Assembly (NCBI GenBank): GCA_014529385.2
Contig: CM043971.1
Location: 53,109,209 to 53,173,208, forward strand
DNA from: Adiantum capillus-veneris
Lineage: Eukaryota > Streptophyta > Polypodiopsida > Polypodiales > Pteridaceae
Length of the DNA: 64,000 bases
Direction of reading: 5' to 3'
In this document: positions 46,819 to 59,010 of the stretch, one piece after another
Layout: every line of letters starts with the position of its first letter
Numbering within the stretch: position 1 is the stretch's first letter
Program-made: the position numbers and the translations under genes
The notes under the pieces: model-generated
Seen by the model: only the letters and a program-made list of their open reading frames with translations
Told to the model about the DNA's origin: nothing
The model's database searches: none

Positions 46819-47079
46819 AGCTATAACTTGTATTGTTGTAATCCTTCAAGCCAATGTTTTGTAATCCTTTTACATAATCAACTCAAATATTTATTGCTTT
46901 GTGTCTTTTTCATCTTGATTATAATTGTATACAGTAAGTATAAAAAGAAAAGTGATAGACAATCATACGACACAAAGTGACATGGCAAAAAGAGATATGG
47001 CCAACAAACTCAAGATGATTACAAGTACCTTGTACCAAATGTGTTTTTAAACAATGTCATCACGATCAAACACCGAAAC
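46819..47079. other. AT-rich gap between converging genes
   Basis: Nothing recognised. It separates the cargo genes from the last transposase exon. Confidence 0.4.
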
Positions 47080-47271
47080 TATGTCATCAACTTCTTCCAT
47101 GTCTGAGCATTCTGAAGCCATGTTCCACTCTCACTCATCGTCACTATGCACCTCAGTGGAAATTGCCTAATGTGAGTTTGCTTTATACGAAAAGAATGTT
47201 CACCTGCTCTCATCACAATGTTGGTTGGAGCATGCAACGATCTCATAATATTACAAAACACATATACCAGA
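47080..47271 (-). pseudogene. hAT transposase, last C-terminal piece (outer element)
   Basis: On the minus strand the segment starts LVYVFCNIMRSLHA, the usual end of the hAT dimerisation region after RNRL..IEA. The preceding codons lie at 57108 onward, on the other side of the 9.8-kb insertion, and IEA is encoded by the duplicated 8 bases. The frame ends at 47079. With the insertion and a nearby TGA the gene is dead. Confidence 0.65.
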
Positions 47272-47279
47272 GCCTCAAT
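47272..47279. repeat. 8-bp target-site duplication GCCTCAAT (left)
   Basis: Identical to 57100-57107. An 8-bp duplication is the hAT standard. Confidence 0.8.
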
Positions 47280-47340
47280 CTAAGTTGCATTATATGTTAT
47301 ACGGGGTACGTATAATACATCATTTACGGACGTATTTTAC
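47280..47340 (+). repeat. Left terminal region of the inner element
   Basis: GTTGCATTATATGTTATACGG then ACATCATTTACGG. Compare with 57040-57099 reversed. Confidence 0.6.
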
Positions 47341-48253
47341 ATGACCTCATATTATATGGGCGTATTATACGGTGCCACATCAGCAAAAACAGCCAACTGA
47401 TTTTTTTCCTAGAAAAATTCGATCAAAAAATATATTGATTGAAAAAAAAAAGTATATATAGCGACAGCGTGCCTTGTTGAGACTAGTATTCATAACAAAA
47501 GGTATTCCATGTCATTATTAAAAAAAAGTAAAAAAATTTATAACTAAAAAGTTATTGAAATTTAGAATAGTTTAGAAATTTTTGTTTTAGATCAATTTAA
47601 TGTTTTTTCAAAGTTTGATTGATTCTTTTTCTTAGGTTCATATTATGTAAGCTTTTGTAGAGCTCAAACTCTCACTCATACAAGGTGTATATTTTTTAGG
47701 AATCACTTGCTACGTGCTCAGTTTATTGACATGTGGAAGTGAATTAGTGATATAATTTAGAGATTGACGTTGTGTGCAAAGTGTACTCTCACATGAGGTA
47801 TCAGTCTACAAAATATAGTAGAATGGAGGTCAATTTTATTTAGGTAGGTTCGATTTTGATGTGTAGATATTTTCTCACCTCAAAGTGAACATAGATAGAA
47901 TTTCTTTTGTCCGTGTAGAGCCATCACACTATGCTCTCACTAGAATTAACATTTAGGAATCTCATGTCCAAATACATTGATATTAAATTATCTTTATTTA
48001 GATTGCTACGTCTATCATAATGTGTGATTGTACACGTGCATCAACTGCAGATAGACAAGCTCTCAAAGATCTACAGTGGAGTTTGAGAACTTCATGTTCG
48101 CACTTTAGATAGATATAACAATCATCAAGGTTTGCAATTAATCCTCATGTTTCAAAATGAGAATCAATTGCAAGATTTGATATATATTATCATTATCGTA
48201 ATGTGTGAAATTTGTAAGCTTCCACTTTAGATAAATTGATATAGTGCAACGTG
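47341..48253 (+). other. 5' region of the inner hAT gene, AT-rich
   Basis: No coding. It includes the unit TTATCGTAATGTGT..GATATAGTGCAA at 48190-48252, which recurs after the copia at 52895-52945, so the copia landed in a tandem repeat. Confidence 0.5.
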
Positions 48254-48258
48254 ATGAT
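48254..48258. repeat. ATGAT target-site duplication of the minus copia (left)
   Basis: Repeated at 52838-52842. Confidence 0.9.
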
Positions 48259-48472
48259 TGAAGTCGCGGAGCGGAGCGTAGATCGATTCACACACACACA
48301 AATACATAGAGAGCTTACAGAGTACGCACAGAAGTCGTTTGAAGGGTTATATCCCAAAACCTTATTATCCACAAAAGTATAAGTGAGTATATACAAAGAG
48401 TTAGTGATAAATGAGTTAGGTGGGCAGCCGGCCATATCCGTATAAGAGGCCACTTGGGCTTTAATCCCAACA
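48259..48472 (-). repeat. 3' LTR of the minus copia
   Basis: On the minus strand it starts TGTTGGGATTAAAGCCC after the purine tract AAGTGGGAGGT and ends GCGACTTCA. Confidence 0.95.
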
Positions 48473-48556
48473 ACCTCCCACTTAAAGTCCAATTTGACAC
48501 TTTAAGTAACTGTAAATCTATGAACATAAATGTACAAAGATTTACACGGCTTCCAT

Positions 48557-51500
48557 CTATCCAATGCCCAATAACTCACGACGATGCACAAAGCCCTCTC
48601 CTGGAAGTCCCTTTGTGAGTAGATCAGCAGGATTTTCCTTGGTGTGGATCTTCAGCAGTTGTATCTGCTTGTCTTCAAGTACTTCCCCAATGAAGTGATA
48701 TTTCACATCAATATGCTTAGTCTTCGAATGGAACACTGGATTCTTTGCCAATTGTATAGCACTTTGACTATCACAATATAACTCTGGCATATCTACTTTG
48801 ATTCCCAAGTCTGCTACCAATCTACCAAGCCAAATAGCTTCTTTGCATGCCTCATTTGCTACAACATACTCAGCTTCTGTAGTAGACTGCATAATACAAT
48901 TTTGTAATTGAGATCGCCATGATATGGTACCTCCAGCCAATGTAAAGACATAGCCTGATGTAGATCTCCTCTTATCCAAGTTCTTGCATAATCTGAGTTA
49001 GTGTATCCTCTGACACTCAAATCCTGACTACCATAGCATATGCGCATACTCTTTGTATGTTTTAAGTATCTCATGGTACCTTTCACTGCCTCCCAATGTT
49101 TCTTGCCGAGATTTGACATATATCTGCTAACCACTCCCACTGCAAATGCAATATCCGGACGTGTAGCGATCATTGCATACATCAAACTACCCATTGCAGA
49201 CGCATATGGAATCTTATCCATTTCAGCGTTTTCTTCCTCAGACAAAAGACAATCTTGTTTGCTAAGGTTTCACAAATGGTGGCAATGGAACACTCAATGC
49301 CTTTCCCTTCTCCATATTGAAACCTTGCAAAACCTTGTCAATATACTCTGTTTGAGATAACCAAATCAACTTCTTTGATCTGTCTCTCTCAATGCGCATA
49401 CCAAGTATATGACTTGCCTCACCCATGTCTTTCATGTCAAACGATTTTGCCATCTTTGACTTCAAAGCTGAAATTTCTTCCAATTGTTTGCTAGCAATCA
49501 ACATGTCATCCACATACAAAATAAGGATCAGCCAACTGCCATCCTTAGCCTTCTTTGCATATAGACAGTGATCGAACTCACTACGTTTGTAGCCTTGAGA
49601 AAGCATAAACTTGTGGAACTTATGGTACCATGCCCTCGGTGATTGTTTTAAGCCATAAAGACTCTTTAACAATTAGCATACCAAATCTTCCTTGCCTTTC
49701 TCAACAAACCCTTCTGGCTGCTGCATGTAAATTTCCACATCTAAATCACCATGCAAGAACGCTGTCTTGACATCCATTTGGTGCAACACCAAATCCAATA
49801 TGGCAACCAATGCAAGAAAGCATCTCAATGTAGTCATCTTCACCACTGGAGAGAAGACTTCATCAAAGTCAATGCCTTGTTCTTGCCTAAAGCCCTTGGC
49901 AACAAGCCTTGCTTTGTACTTTGGCTGACTATCATGAGCGGTGATCTTATACCTGTAAACCCATTCTCACAAGGTAGAGCCTCTTTGCCCTGTGGTAATT
50001 TAACTAACTTCCATGTCTGGTTTTTATGCAGAGTTCATCTCTGACTGCATGGCCAACTGCCATTTTTTCAAGTCAACCACTTGTAATGCTTCCTTGTAAC
50101 AAGATGGTTCTCCGCAATCTATGAACGTGACATAATTTAGAGAAGGCACATAACGATCAGGTGGTTTGCAGACACGCTCAGAACGTCTCACCACAACTCA
50201 TTCTTGCTCTCTAGCCACTATAGGCTGTTCCTGAGCCTGACCATGTTGTCTTGATGTGCTAGCACTATGTCCACATACTTGGCTGCTCAATCACATTAAT
50301 TACATGGTTTTTAACCTTTGAAACATGTAAAGTGTACAAAGTTCCTGACTTGCTGCCATGTGCTATAGTCATCGAACCTTTGGAGATCTTCCAAGCAATG
50401 TTCCCAAAAACTGTCACATAACCCGCATCATCCAACTTCTCTATACTGATCAAGCTCTTTCGGATTGCTGGAACATGTCTGACATTCTTGAGCCATAAAG
50501 AAGAGCCATTCTGAAACTTCAATTGCACATCTCCCACTCCAAGTATGTCACAAACCTGCTCATTGCCAAGTCTGACATAATCTTTAGGAGCCACGTATGA
50601 TGTAAACCACTCTTTGTGTGGAGAAACATGTAAAGATGCCCCTGAGTCGATATCACTCATAGCATGTCCATCCTCTGCAGTCAAGAAAACAGAATCAAGA
50701 TTTCTTGTGAGGATGATGTCACCAGCTGCTATACCAGAATCACTGTCTGAACCAGATCTTGTGACATTCACCTCTTCAATCTTCACTGAAATCTTCTTTT
50801 CATCTTGCTCAGAACTCTTTGTTTTGCCTTTTTCTTGTTTCCACTTCGTACAGTCTGTCTTCATGTGACCCTTCTTGCCACAATGGTAGCATTCTATGTC
50901 ATCCTTTGACTTCGAGTCACGAGACTTACTTCGGTTTTGTGCCTTCTTACCCTTCTTCTCTTTAGACTGTTGTCTCCCTCGAACGACCAAAGCATTGTTG
51001 CCTTTGCCTTTGTCAATGTTCTTCCTGTTCACTTTCTCTATGAGCAAGCTGCCTTCTACATTGGCACTTGTAAGACCTTCTGGCGCGACAGAATTACTTA
51101 ACGCTGTGCGAAAAGTATCCCAACTATCTAGCAAAGTGATTAAGAGAAACATAGCCTTCACTGAATCTGGAAAGACTATCTCTTGTGCTGTTAACTGACT
51201 GAAAATTGTGTGAAATTCATCTTCAAATCCACCAATTTCTTGAGCCAGTAAATTTGAGAAGCAGCACTTTGTTTCTCGTACATACCACATAGCTTTTGCC
51301 ATACGCCATACGATGTAGTCTCTTCTGCTACGTTGAAGTAAACATTTTCTGCCAGTGTCAGCATGATTGTGGAACAAGCTAACTCGTCAAGCTCTTCCCA
51401 CTCATCTTCAGCCATACCTTCTGGTCTCTCCCCTTTGAGCGTCAGTGGCTTCACTTGTTTTTTCTCCACCAAAACCTGCCAAATCTGATTCTTCCAGAAT

Positions 51501-51562
51501 GGAAAGTTTGTGCCATCCAACTTCTTTATGTTGTAAAGAGTCTCACTTTGAGAAGATGCCAT
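48557..51562 (-). pseudogene. Gag-pol of the minus copia, integrase deleted
   Basis: ATG 51562 gives MASSQSETLYNIKKLDGTNF. In order: gag with a frame change near 51200-51370, knuckle CYHCGKKGHMKTDC, protease SDIDSGASLHVSP (D-S-G kept, but two residues before it are missing relative to the sister copy), then loss of the whole integrase near 50265. Post-integrase linker follows, with stops. RT has LYVDDMLIAS, and a frameshifted RNase H ends in HTKENPADLLTKGLP near 48600. It cannot integrate by itself. Confidence 0.95.
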
Positions 51563-52611
51563 GTCTGCCAAACTGTTTAATCCTGGGAAAAATCCGACAG
51601 AGTTTCCTCTGTAAACTGGCCTCTGTACACAATAAATAAGCTGTAAACAACAAGTTGAACACTTCTCCTCAGGAACTGTCAGTATTTTGAAAAATTTTGA
51701 CAGAGTCTCCCCTGTAAACTGAGCTCTGGAAACCAAAAGATAGCTCAAAAGCAACCATAAATAGCTGACCATTGACAAATCTAAGAATCTCTGTAATATG
51801 CTATCATGTAAGCATACACTGTCTCCTGTCTGGGCGATCACGGAACCTGTATCTGTCTCAAGATTGAACCCTAAACAATGCCTCAACGGCCTGACGCATA
51901 AGATGCAATCCAGTGTCTACACAAAGTCATACATCCTATGGGATAAAAGTCGCCGAAGAGGATGTGTGTAGAGGGGATCTCCAACAACCTAATCCACCTC
52001 ACACTGGGTAACCCACGCCCCAGTGCTTGGCTTCAAAAAACCTCACACACGACCCTCTCAGATGGCTCAGCAAACTGCCCAGAACTAGCATACATCCTAC
52101 AATAGACCAATCACTGTCCTATGACTGCTACGGCGGTCTGTCTGCTAGCATGACTCACAACTAGAAAACCCACAATCACAGTACATCAATCTGCACTACA
52201 TGCCAGTGGTGTCAAGCCGTCGTATGGCCATGCCTCCCCTGGAACCTGTCAAGCACAAGAAGTAGCAATGCAGACTGCAATATATATATCTGATGATATA
52301 TATGTGTGCCTGGTCTATAAATGATGCTTTGAACACTAATGAGTGATGTATATCGATGCCGATATTGATGCCGACCACCTCCTGCTTGCCAATCTACACA
52401 AGACGAGTTTCTTTACGATTGAAACCTATCTTCTAATGTAGTGCTCAGAACGAAATTCTGAGGGCATAAACAGCTTCGAAAGGGGGGTAAAACCCCAGGT
52501 CACCTCATGGAAATACTCCCGTAACACCGAGTGTGAATTTCCAAGCTCCAGATCCAAAATCTGCATGAAAAGTGTGCGCGCGCGCGATTACGCAAAACCG
52601 CACTGAACCAA

Positions 52612-52623
52612 GCTCTGATACCA
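52612..52623 (-). other. Primer binding site of the minus copia
   Basis: TGGTATCAGAGC on the minus strand, two bases from the 5' LTR. Confidence 0.95.
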
Positions 52624-52625
52624 AT

Positions 52626-52837
52626 TGAAATCGCAGAGGCGTAGATCGACTCACACACACACAGAGATACACAGAGAGCTTACACAGTACGCAGAGAAGT
52701 CGTTTGAAGGGTTATATCCCAAAACCTTATTATCGACAAAAGTATAAGTCAGTATATATAAAGAGTTAGTGATAAGTGAGTTATGCGGGCGGGCAGCCAT
52801 ATCCGTATAAGAGGTCACTTGGGCTTTAATCCCAACA
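52626..52837 (-). repeat. 5' LTR of the minus copia
   Basis: Starts TGTTGGGATTAAAGCCC (minus), ends CTGCGATTTCA. ATGAT follows at 52838. Confidence 0.95.
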
Positions 52838-53160
52838 ATGATGAGATTTTTTTGTATTGTTTTAAATAAGTGATTAAGATTATTGATTATCGTAATGTGT
52901 AAAAGCCAAAAGCTTGCACTTTAGATGAATCGATATAGTGCAATGTGAGCATTGTGATTGAAATGTTTTGTTTGAAGTGATGAAGTTATTTAGCGCATGA
53001 AAATATAATTCGATTGACATGAGTTTATTGAAAAATGATAAGACTATCATTTCTTATTGTTAATTGATAATGTAGCGCGAGTCTAAATGATAATGCGGAC
53101 ATATTTTCATCACTATATTGATTGATAGAGCATTTTTTGTATTGTGTAGTTTGTTGCTTT

Positions 53161-53328
53161 GAAATTGACAGGTAGATTTGTTGATCTGGCAGTTTAAATT
53201 CATATCTCAGCATGGTGAAAGGACATGAGAGGAGTTACGTCCACGAAATTGACAGGTAGATTTGTTGATCTGACAGTTTAAATTCATATGTCAGCATGGT
53301 GAAAGGACATGAGAGGAGTTACGTCCAT
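53161..53328 (+). repeat. 84-bp tandem duplication at the start of the inner hAT gene
   Basis: GAAATTGACAGGTAGATTTG begins at 53161 and again at 53245. Each copy includes the acceptor-like TGATCTGnCAG and the ATG of MVKGHERSY. Only the second copy reads on into the BED finger. Confidence 0.9.
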
Positions 53329-54020
53329 GAGCTGCGTGCCAAAAAGAATACATCTCGATTGAAATGCAAGACTTGTGGCCACGAGCTCAGTGGTAATGGG
53401 ACCAGAATCAAAGAGCGTTTGTATAAAGTCCCTGGTAATGTGTCCGAGTGTACGGCTCTGCCAGGAGATATTCATGCTAGATTGTCAGATGTTGAATTTT
53501 TTGAGAGGAAGAGCGTGTGCCTACGGAAGCAAATGATCACACTCCCCAGTCAACTCCTTTCCATGGATATGCTTCAACGTCAGTAGCAAAAAATCCTAGC
53601 TCAACTAAAGTTAGTAAAGCATCATCCAATGGCCAAATGATGTATGAAGTGCTAGATAAGCAACGGTTGCTTGAGTTGCACTTGAAATGGATACAAGGTT
53701 TTGTGGAGTGCGGTATACCATTCAATGCTATGCGCAACTCCATATTTCAAGATGCTTCAATGAGCACAACCAAAAAAGGGTTTGTGCTTCCTAATTAAAA
53801 TAAGATGCACATAGAGTATCTAGATAAAGTAAAAGACTGTACTGAAGCCATCCTCAAGCGCACGGTGGTGGAATCCATTGACACCTCTTTAAAAGAGAAG
53901 ACCAATGATTATCTAGCAAGGATATATGAGCATGCCATAGCAAAGGCAGGTGGTCCAAAGAATGTGACTGCAATTGTCATAGAGAATGCATCCAATTCGA
54001 GGTCTTTGTCTTGGCCATAA
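53296..54020 (+). pseudogene. hAT transposase N-terminal remnant with BED-type zinc finger (inner)
   Basis: MVKGHERSYVHEL leads into LKCKTCGHELSGNGTRIKER and VPGNVSEC, the plant hAT BED-finger pattern (Cys-x2-Cys .. His/Cys), with Arg where the usual zinc His should follow TRIKE. In another frame come LLELHLKWIQGFVECGIPFN and a stop, then KVKDCTEAILKRTVVESIDT. The same order is found in the outer transposase. The catalytic core and dimerisation region are absent. It faces the kinase-like gene 280 bases away. Confidence 0.75.
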
Positions 54021-54302
54021 CGCTCTCTCTCTAACTTGTAGATGGCGCTTGTGCTTCAGTGTGGTTAAGTTCTTCTTCCATATCTCCCAACAATCAAGTG
54101 AATATGTGATCATTAGAAAGACTTATCGTGAAGTTAGCAAGTCATCACTTTTAAATTTTCAAAGAGAAAGAGAGATAACTTAATCATGCTGTAAGAAAAA
54201 GACAGAATATTTATCACCGTGTCGTTGGAAAGACACAAGATAACTTGATCAATTATATAATTTAGAAGCACAACTAAAGAGGACAATAATCAAATCATCA
54301 CT

Positions 54303-55666
54303 TTAATCATCAACTGGTCGTAGACCAAAAATCATTACAATGTCATAGACCACTCTATGGGCACCGTTTGGACAGAGAGAAAGATCAAAAGCATTAGGTC
54401 GGGTTGAGGGATTGTTTTGCTTGCCACTCTCAAGGTGGGTAAGTTTGTTGCTTAAAAAATGCCTTTTGTTTTTCTTTTGTGGCACTAACATGAACTTCAA
54501 GAGTCGTTTACAAGTATGACACATGGAGAAGATATCCATGGCTTCATTCCAAGGAGGGGGATTAGTAGATATGCATTTTGGGACAGCCCATGGAAAATCT
54601 CTCTCAATCTGCTTTCTAGTTTCTATTTTCAAGTCGCGGAGAGGAGGAAAGCATGTCGTTATTTTGGTCTTTGTACATGACCCCAATCCACAATGCCTGC
54701 ATAGACCCCCTTCTACCCAAAGTAGATACTTTAGGGTCTGAAGAAGAGCGTTTATTATATACAAAATGTTATTTTGGAATAGCTCTATTATTCCTTCAGT
54801 GGTTACATAAACGCAAATCGGAGGTTGACTGCCAACTACAATACACTCTATTATCCACTGCTCTACATGATCGCCATTCCAAAAACGTGAAATGAGAATT
54901 GGACTCTCTATGTGACGGACCATGGCAAGCGGATAAATAATGCCGCAATGAGCGATGAGCGATGTCCAAAATTGTGGCTTCATCTTTAACCTGCTACTCC
55001 ACTCTGGATCCGTGCAAGTGGACTTTGAAGATCTTCATCGCATACAAAGGCTCTATAAATGCAGGATGTGTGACATGTACATGCTTCACGTGTGTCCATC
55101 TCCCTCTCCCAGGCTGTGGAGCCTGTATGTTGAAGATTGCAGTTTCTGGTAAAAGATGCAATACATGGGGGGCTGAGACTGATCGAGAGCAAGAGTGGCA
55201 CTAGCAGCAGACTCTATTCTAACGGTAGCTCCTGGCTCTTTAATAACATCAAAAGAGTTGGCTTCCACTCTTTTGTGCTTTGCTACTCTTTCCAGCTTCT
55301 GCTTGCTCTTGAACTCAGTATACAATTGTTGCACAAGTTGTATACGAGTAGACATGCCTGGCAAAGTAATGATTTTAGGATTTTTTAGATCTTAAAAAAT
55401 CTTTGCGATCTATCCAATAGACTACTTAACCATGTTCAATAATGAACCTGATGTCATTAGAGATATGTCAAAAGCAGCGGGCGTAAATGCGAGCTGAAGC
55501 TACTCAAATACAGACTTTGCTAAGGCCTCTGTGAATTGGTAATAATGTTCTGCAACACAGGGTTTAGGCAACAACGAATCTCAGGCTCTGACATGTGATG
55601 AAAGTGACGTACTATCACTTCGAAGGCAAATTTTTGTTGATGTTTTTCCAGCTTAGTATCCACCAT
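54303..55666 (-). pseudogene. Protein-kinase-like gene, inner copy (degenerate)
   Basis: Starts MVDTKLEKHQQKFAFE..IVRHFHHM, like the outer copy. A basic segment follows (KQKLERVAKHKRVEANSFDV). Then ILISRFWNGDHVEQWI, a helical ALLQTLKYL, and, in a shifted frame, GVYAGIVDWGH. The catalytic-loop stretch present in the outer copy is missing between these, an apparent deletion of ~60 bases. The C-terminal lobe is open (CISTNPPPWNEAMDIFSM) to the end FGLRPVDD at 54303. The outer copy reads FGLRPDDE at the same point. Frame breaks occur near 54720 and 54990-55090. Confidence 0.7.
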
Positions 55667-57040
55667 ATCTACAAGATATAATTTTAAAACATAAACGTTG
55701 TCAGAGGAGAGTGGAAACTATCAAAATCGTGTCATGACCATAATCCATAAACAATTGACATAATTCATAGCAAACAACAAGATATTATAATTGCAATCCA
55801 TACATTGTACAATAGAGAGGAGAACACACAAAGAAAGAGATGGAGAGAGGTGAACATGCCAAGAGTGTGAGGGATGCTCATAGCAAGAACTGGAGCCTGT
55901 TATGTGCATTACATAATACATGTAAATGATCGAAGCATACATGTGAACAACCCAGCTTGTGTGAAGTACGCTTAGCATAAGTCCTCAACGTTGTTGTAAT
56001 GTTGATTGATAGTTTAATCAATCTAATCCCTGATGAAGTGTGTGGAATGCACAACACAACCATCAACCAATAGTTTAACAATCTCAAATTGTGGTCAAAC
56101 AACGTACATATTTACATCCAAGACAACACCAAGTCATCTATTAATGAGTGGCGTATCTACGGATCAAAAAGTACAAGGGCAAGGTGTGTCATGCTAAGAT
56201 GAAGAGGGCATAGATATGCATCTTTCCACTCTTAGGTAGACAAACGTATCTTTCATATTTCTATGTAGTAAGAACGATGATGCAACTTAATCTAATCCAT
56301 GATGAAGTGTGAGGAACTCATAACACAAACATCAACCGGACAACTTAACAATCTCAAATGTAGGCCAAATATCGTATGTATCTACATCCAAGACAACACC
56401 AAGTCATCTAGTGATGAACAATGAAGTGTCTTTGGAGTTTGAAGCACAAGAGTAAACAGTGCATCACACAAAGATGAAGAGGGCATAAACTATTCATCTC
56501 TCCACTCTATGTTTGACGAGCAGAACTCTTGCGTTTCTACGTGGTACAAACGATGATTTGAGCTGATCTAAAATTGAGAAACCTATAGGTCACTCTGAAG
56601 TGAGAGGTGTAGCATCATGCTTACTATACTCCACGAGTCGACCATCAGCTCTTTTGAGAGATATGCTACTGCACCACGAGTGAGAATCTAAGTCTGTCCT
56701 AAGACCCTTCTCTGCAGTGAGCCAAGTGGTTGCACAGCACAAGAAAAGTGACTAGCTTCTACTCACTTCTGGAGTGAGCCGGATGGCTACACACCACAAA
56801 GTGGCCTATAACCTGCAAGACAATTCTATGGTGAGAGAAAAAACTACTAAACCACACGAGTCTGGCACAACACACAAAAACAAGTTAGAACTAAAAGTAT
56901 ACCTCAATAAGCTCTAGCTGTCTGCTGCGTTGTCAACTGCAATCTTTGGTTTCGATCAAAACCGGTGATGGTCTTTTTGGATAAGCAATTTTTTTTATCG
57001 AACGAAAAATTACGGCTATTCGGTGATTATTTGGGATTTT
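55667..57040 (-). other. 5' leader or introns of the inner kinase-like gene
   Basis: No coding. It includes a 273-bp tandem duplication (listed separately) and, at 56590-56880, CTCACTCCAGA/GTGTAGCC words shared with 42680-42790. Confidence 0.5.
56018..56563 (+). repeat. Two ~273-bp tandem repeats
   Basis: AATCTAATCCnTGATGAAGTGTG starts at 56018 and 56291. The units also share ACATCCAAGACAACACCAAG and GATGAAGAGGGCATA. They are diverged by many substitutions. Confidence 0.85.
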
Positions 57041-57099
57041 GACATATAATGATGTTTTATACGTGTATTTTTTTGTACGGGCGTATAAATGCAACGCAT
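57041..57099 (-). repeat. Right terminal region of the inner element
   Basis: Reversed: GTTGCATTTATACGCCCGTAC, then CGTATAAAACATCATTATATG. Related to the left end by inversion. Confidence 0.6.
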
Positions 57100-57107
57100 G
57101 CCTCAAT
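57100..57107. repeat. 8-bp target-site duplication GCCTCAAT (right)
   Basis: Matches 47272-47279. Confidence 0.8.
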
Positions 57108-59010
57108 TCATTTTGGTTTTAATCTATTTCTCTGTTTAGTGTGTAAGAAGTCAAATGCATACCAATTTCTCTTGCCCTACCACTTGAAGTAGCAATAGAT
57201 AATACTTTGATAGCTACGTGTTGCAATTCTATCTTTTCTCCACCATATTCTTTCCACCACACATGTGCGCTAATTTTTTTGATGGTGTCAATGTGCCAAG
57301 TATCACCAAACATACCAACCCTATTGGCATAGTCAGTGTGTTGATGAAATGCATCTTTCCCCTCATTCGACCCTAAGAGTTGCATGCACACATCTCTTCT
57401 AAATTGGAGGATTGTTCATGGAGTGGAAATTTTGGATCCAAAGCGAACGATGTGCTGTGTAACGACATGTACATTTGCACCTATCGAAATTCTATGCATG
57501 AAACTAGAAATATTTTATCTCTACCATTGTAACCTTGAAAGTCCTTGAGCTTTTCAATGGCTTCTAACATATACCAATACACATTTCTAAAGACAAAAGA
57601 GTCTTTATCCACCAAGCGCAGCAGGTCCACAAATGGTTTAGTAACATTGACAACCTTTTCCACATTTCTCCAAAACACTGGAGAATTGACAAGTTGATAA
57701 ACCCTTAATGTTGTTGGGATATTTGCTAAGCCATACATCCCATCGCCTGTCGGCAACTGTCTCCACCAACGCATGGCAAACATCTTTCAATGTTGACAAC
57801 ACATAATATGTAGTAGCAAACCGAGTCGCACAAAATATTTGTAATGCCTTGTTAGGCAATTTTGTTCTGAAATTAGCATATGAATATTGATTCTCTCTAA
57901 TGAACTTTACTATTGTGTTTGCTTCCAACAAAGTAGTCTTTATTTTATCAAGTTTTCCAATGTCTTTCAGAAGCAGATTGATAGTATGTGCACCGCATGT
58001 ATCGATGTTAATTTTGGGTACTTTGCTTGAATTGCAAGACGTGCACCTTTGTAATTTGCAGCATTTTTGGTGATGATGACTGTCACATTTTTGGCCCTCC
58101 AAATTTTGATATGGTACACTCCTAGATCTTTGAAAGAAAGGGAATGGATTTTTCCTTCAAGGACTTATCCATGGCTTCTAAAAATACTGACCCTCATGGA
58201 CAAATCAACATCACATTGATTAAAAAATTCTTTTGACAATTGGTCCATCCATCCAAAGCTATAGTACATCCAAAGTAGTAGGAACATACTTCAACACTAC
58301 ATGTTTGAGCACACTTTCTACCTCATCTTTGACTTTGTCAACATACTCTGTGTGCATTTTATTATAATCTAACATCACAAATCCTGTTTTGGCGATGCTT
58401 ATCAATGTATCTTTGAAGATAGGATTGCGCACTACATTGAGTGGAATACCACATGCGAGAAATGCTTGCGTCCACTTCAAATGCAGCATGTATAACCACT
58501 GTTCATCAAAAGTCTGATGGAGTGTTTGATCTGTAGATTACCCTCTTCCAATACCATCGGTACAATTTCTCTTTGAATTAGATGAATTACTAGATGAATC
58601 TACTTTGAAGGATGTTGTACCATGCACTTCACTCTGGAAATAAGGATTAAAGGAATTTTTCTCTATTCTCAGTGCCCATTAGATCCCTCTCCTCATTTGT
58701 AACACATTCTTCTTCATCCATTGGATCTATACTGCAATCGCTTTTGCTTAACCCTTTAGTTTTGCCCTCAAGGATAGCCTTTACTTTTCGTACATAATCC
58801 AAAAATCTTTCATATATGTCTGTTGGAGACAAGATACAAGGCCAATATTGCTTGACACTTTGAAAAAATGCTCTTTGATCCTCGTAGCATTTTGCCACTG
58901 AACACATGGTGACAAGACTTGCACTTCAACCGAGATGTAGCTCGAGCCTGGCACTATTTCATGCATGTACGTCCACTCATGACCACGAACCATGATGCAC
59001 AAAAGAGATC
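57108..59010 (-). pseudogene. hAT transposase (outer element), degenerate
   Basis: From right to left: MVRGHEWTYMHE and a damaged BED finger (NATRIKEHFFKV), TDIYERFLDYVRKVKAILEG, an acidic linker, HLKWTQAFLACGIPLNVVRN, then the hAT core with CGAHTINLLLKDIGKLDKIK and FCATRFATTYYVLSTLKDVC. It ends with the dimerisation region WWKEYGGEKIELQHVAIKVL, SSGRARE and, in a shifted frame, HTKQRNRLKPK. Several frame changes and a TGA after KPK disable it. The final piece lies at 47080-47271 beyond the inner element. Confidence 0.85.

Larger units (their letters stand above)
48259..52837 (-). mobile_element. Ty1/copia retrotransposon lacking integrase
   Basis: 4579 bp, LTRs of 214 and 212 bp, primer site TGGTATCAGAGC (minus), TSD ATGAT. 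Gag, knuckle, protease, RT and RNase H align closely with the plus-strand copia at 30024, but the integrase is gone. The protease frame ends at VIEQPS and is followed shortly by the post-integrase linker. The LTR pair shows roughly 15 substitutions plus small indels by eye, so it is older than the plus-strand copy if rates are equal. Confidence 0.95.
47280..57099. mobile_element. Inner hAT-like transposon with kinase-like cargo, nested in the outer one
   Basis: Flanked by GCCTCAAT on both sides. Ends CTAAGTTGCATTATATG and ATGCGTTGCATTTATACG (reverse) share GTTGCATT and further TACG/ACATCATT words, so the inverted ends are decayed but related. It contains hAT transposase remnants on plus (53296-54020), a kinase-like gene on minus (55666-54303) and a copia (48259-52837). 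Without the copia it is ~5.2 kb. The hAT codons on either side of the element join in the expected order, which confirms the insertion. Confidence 0.75.
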
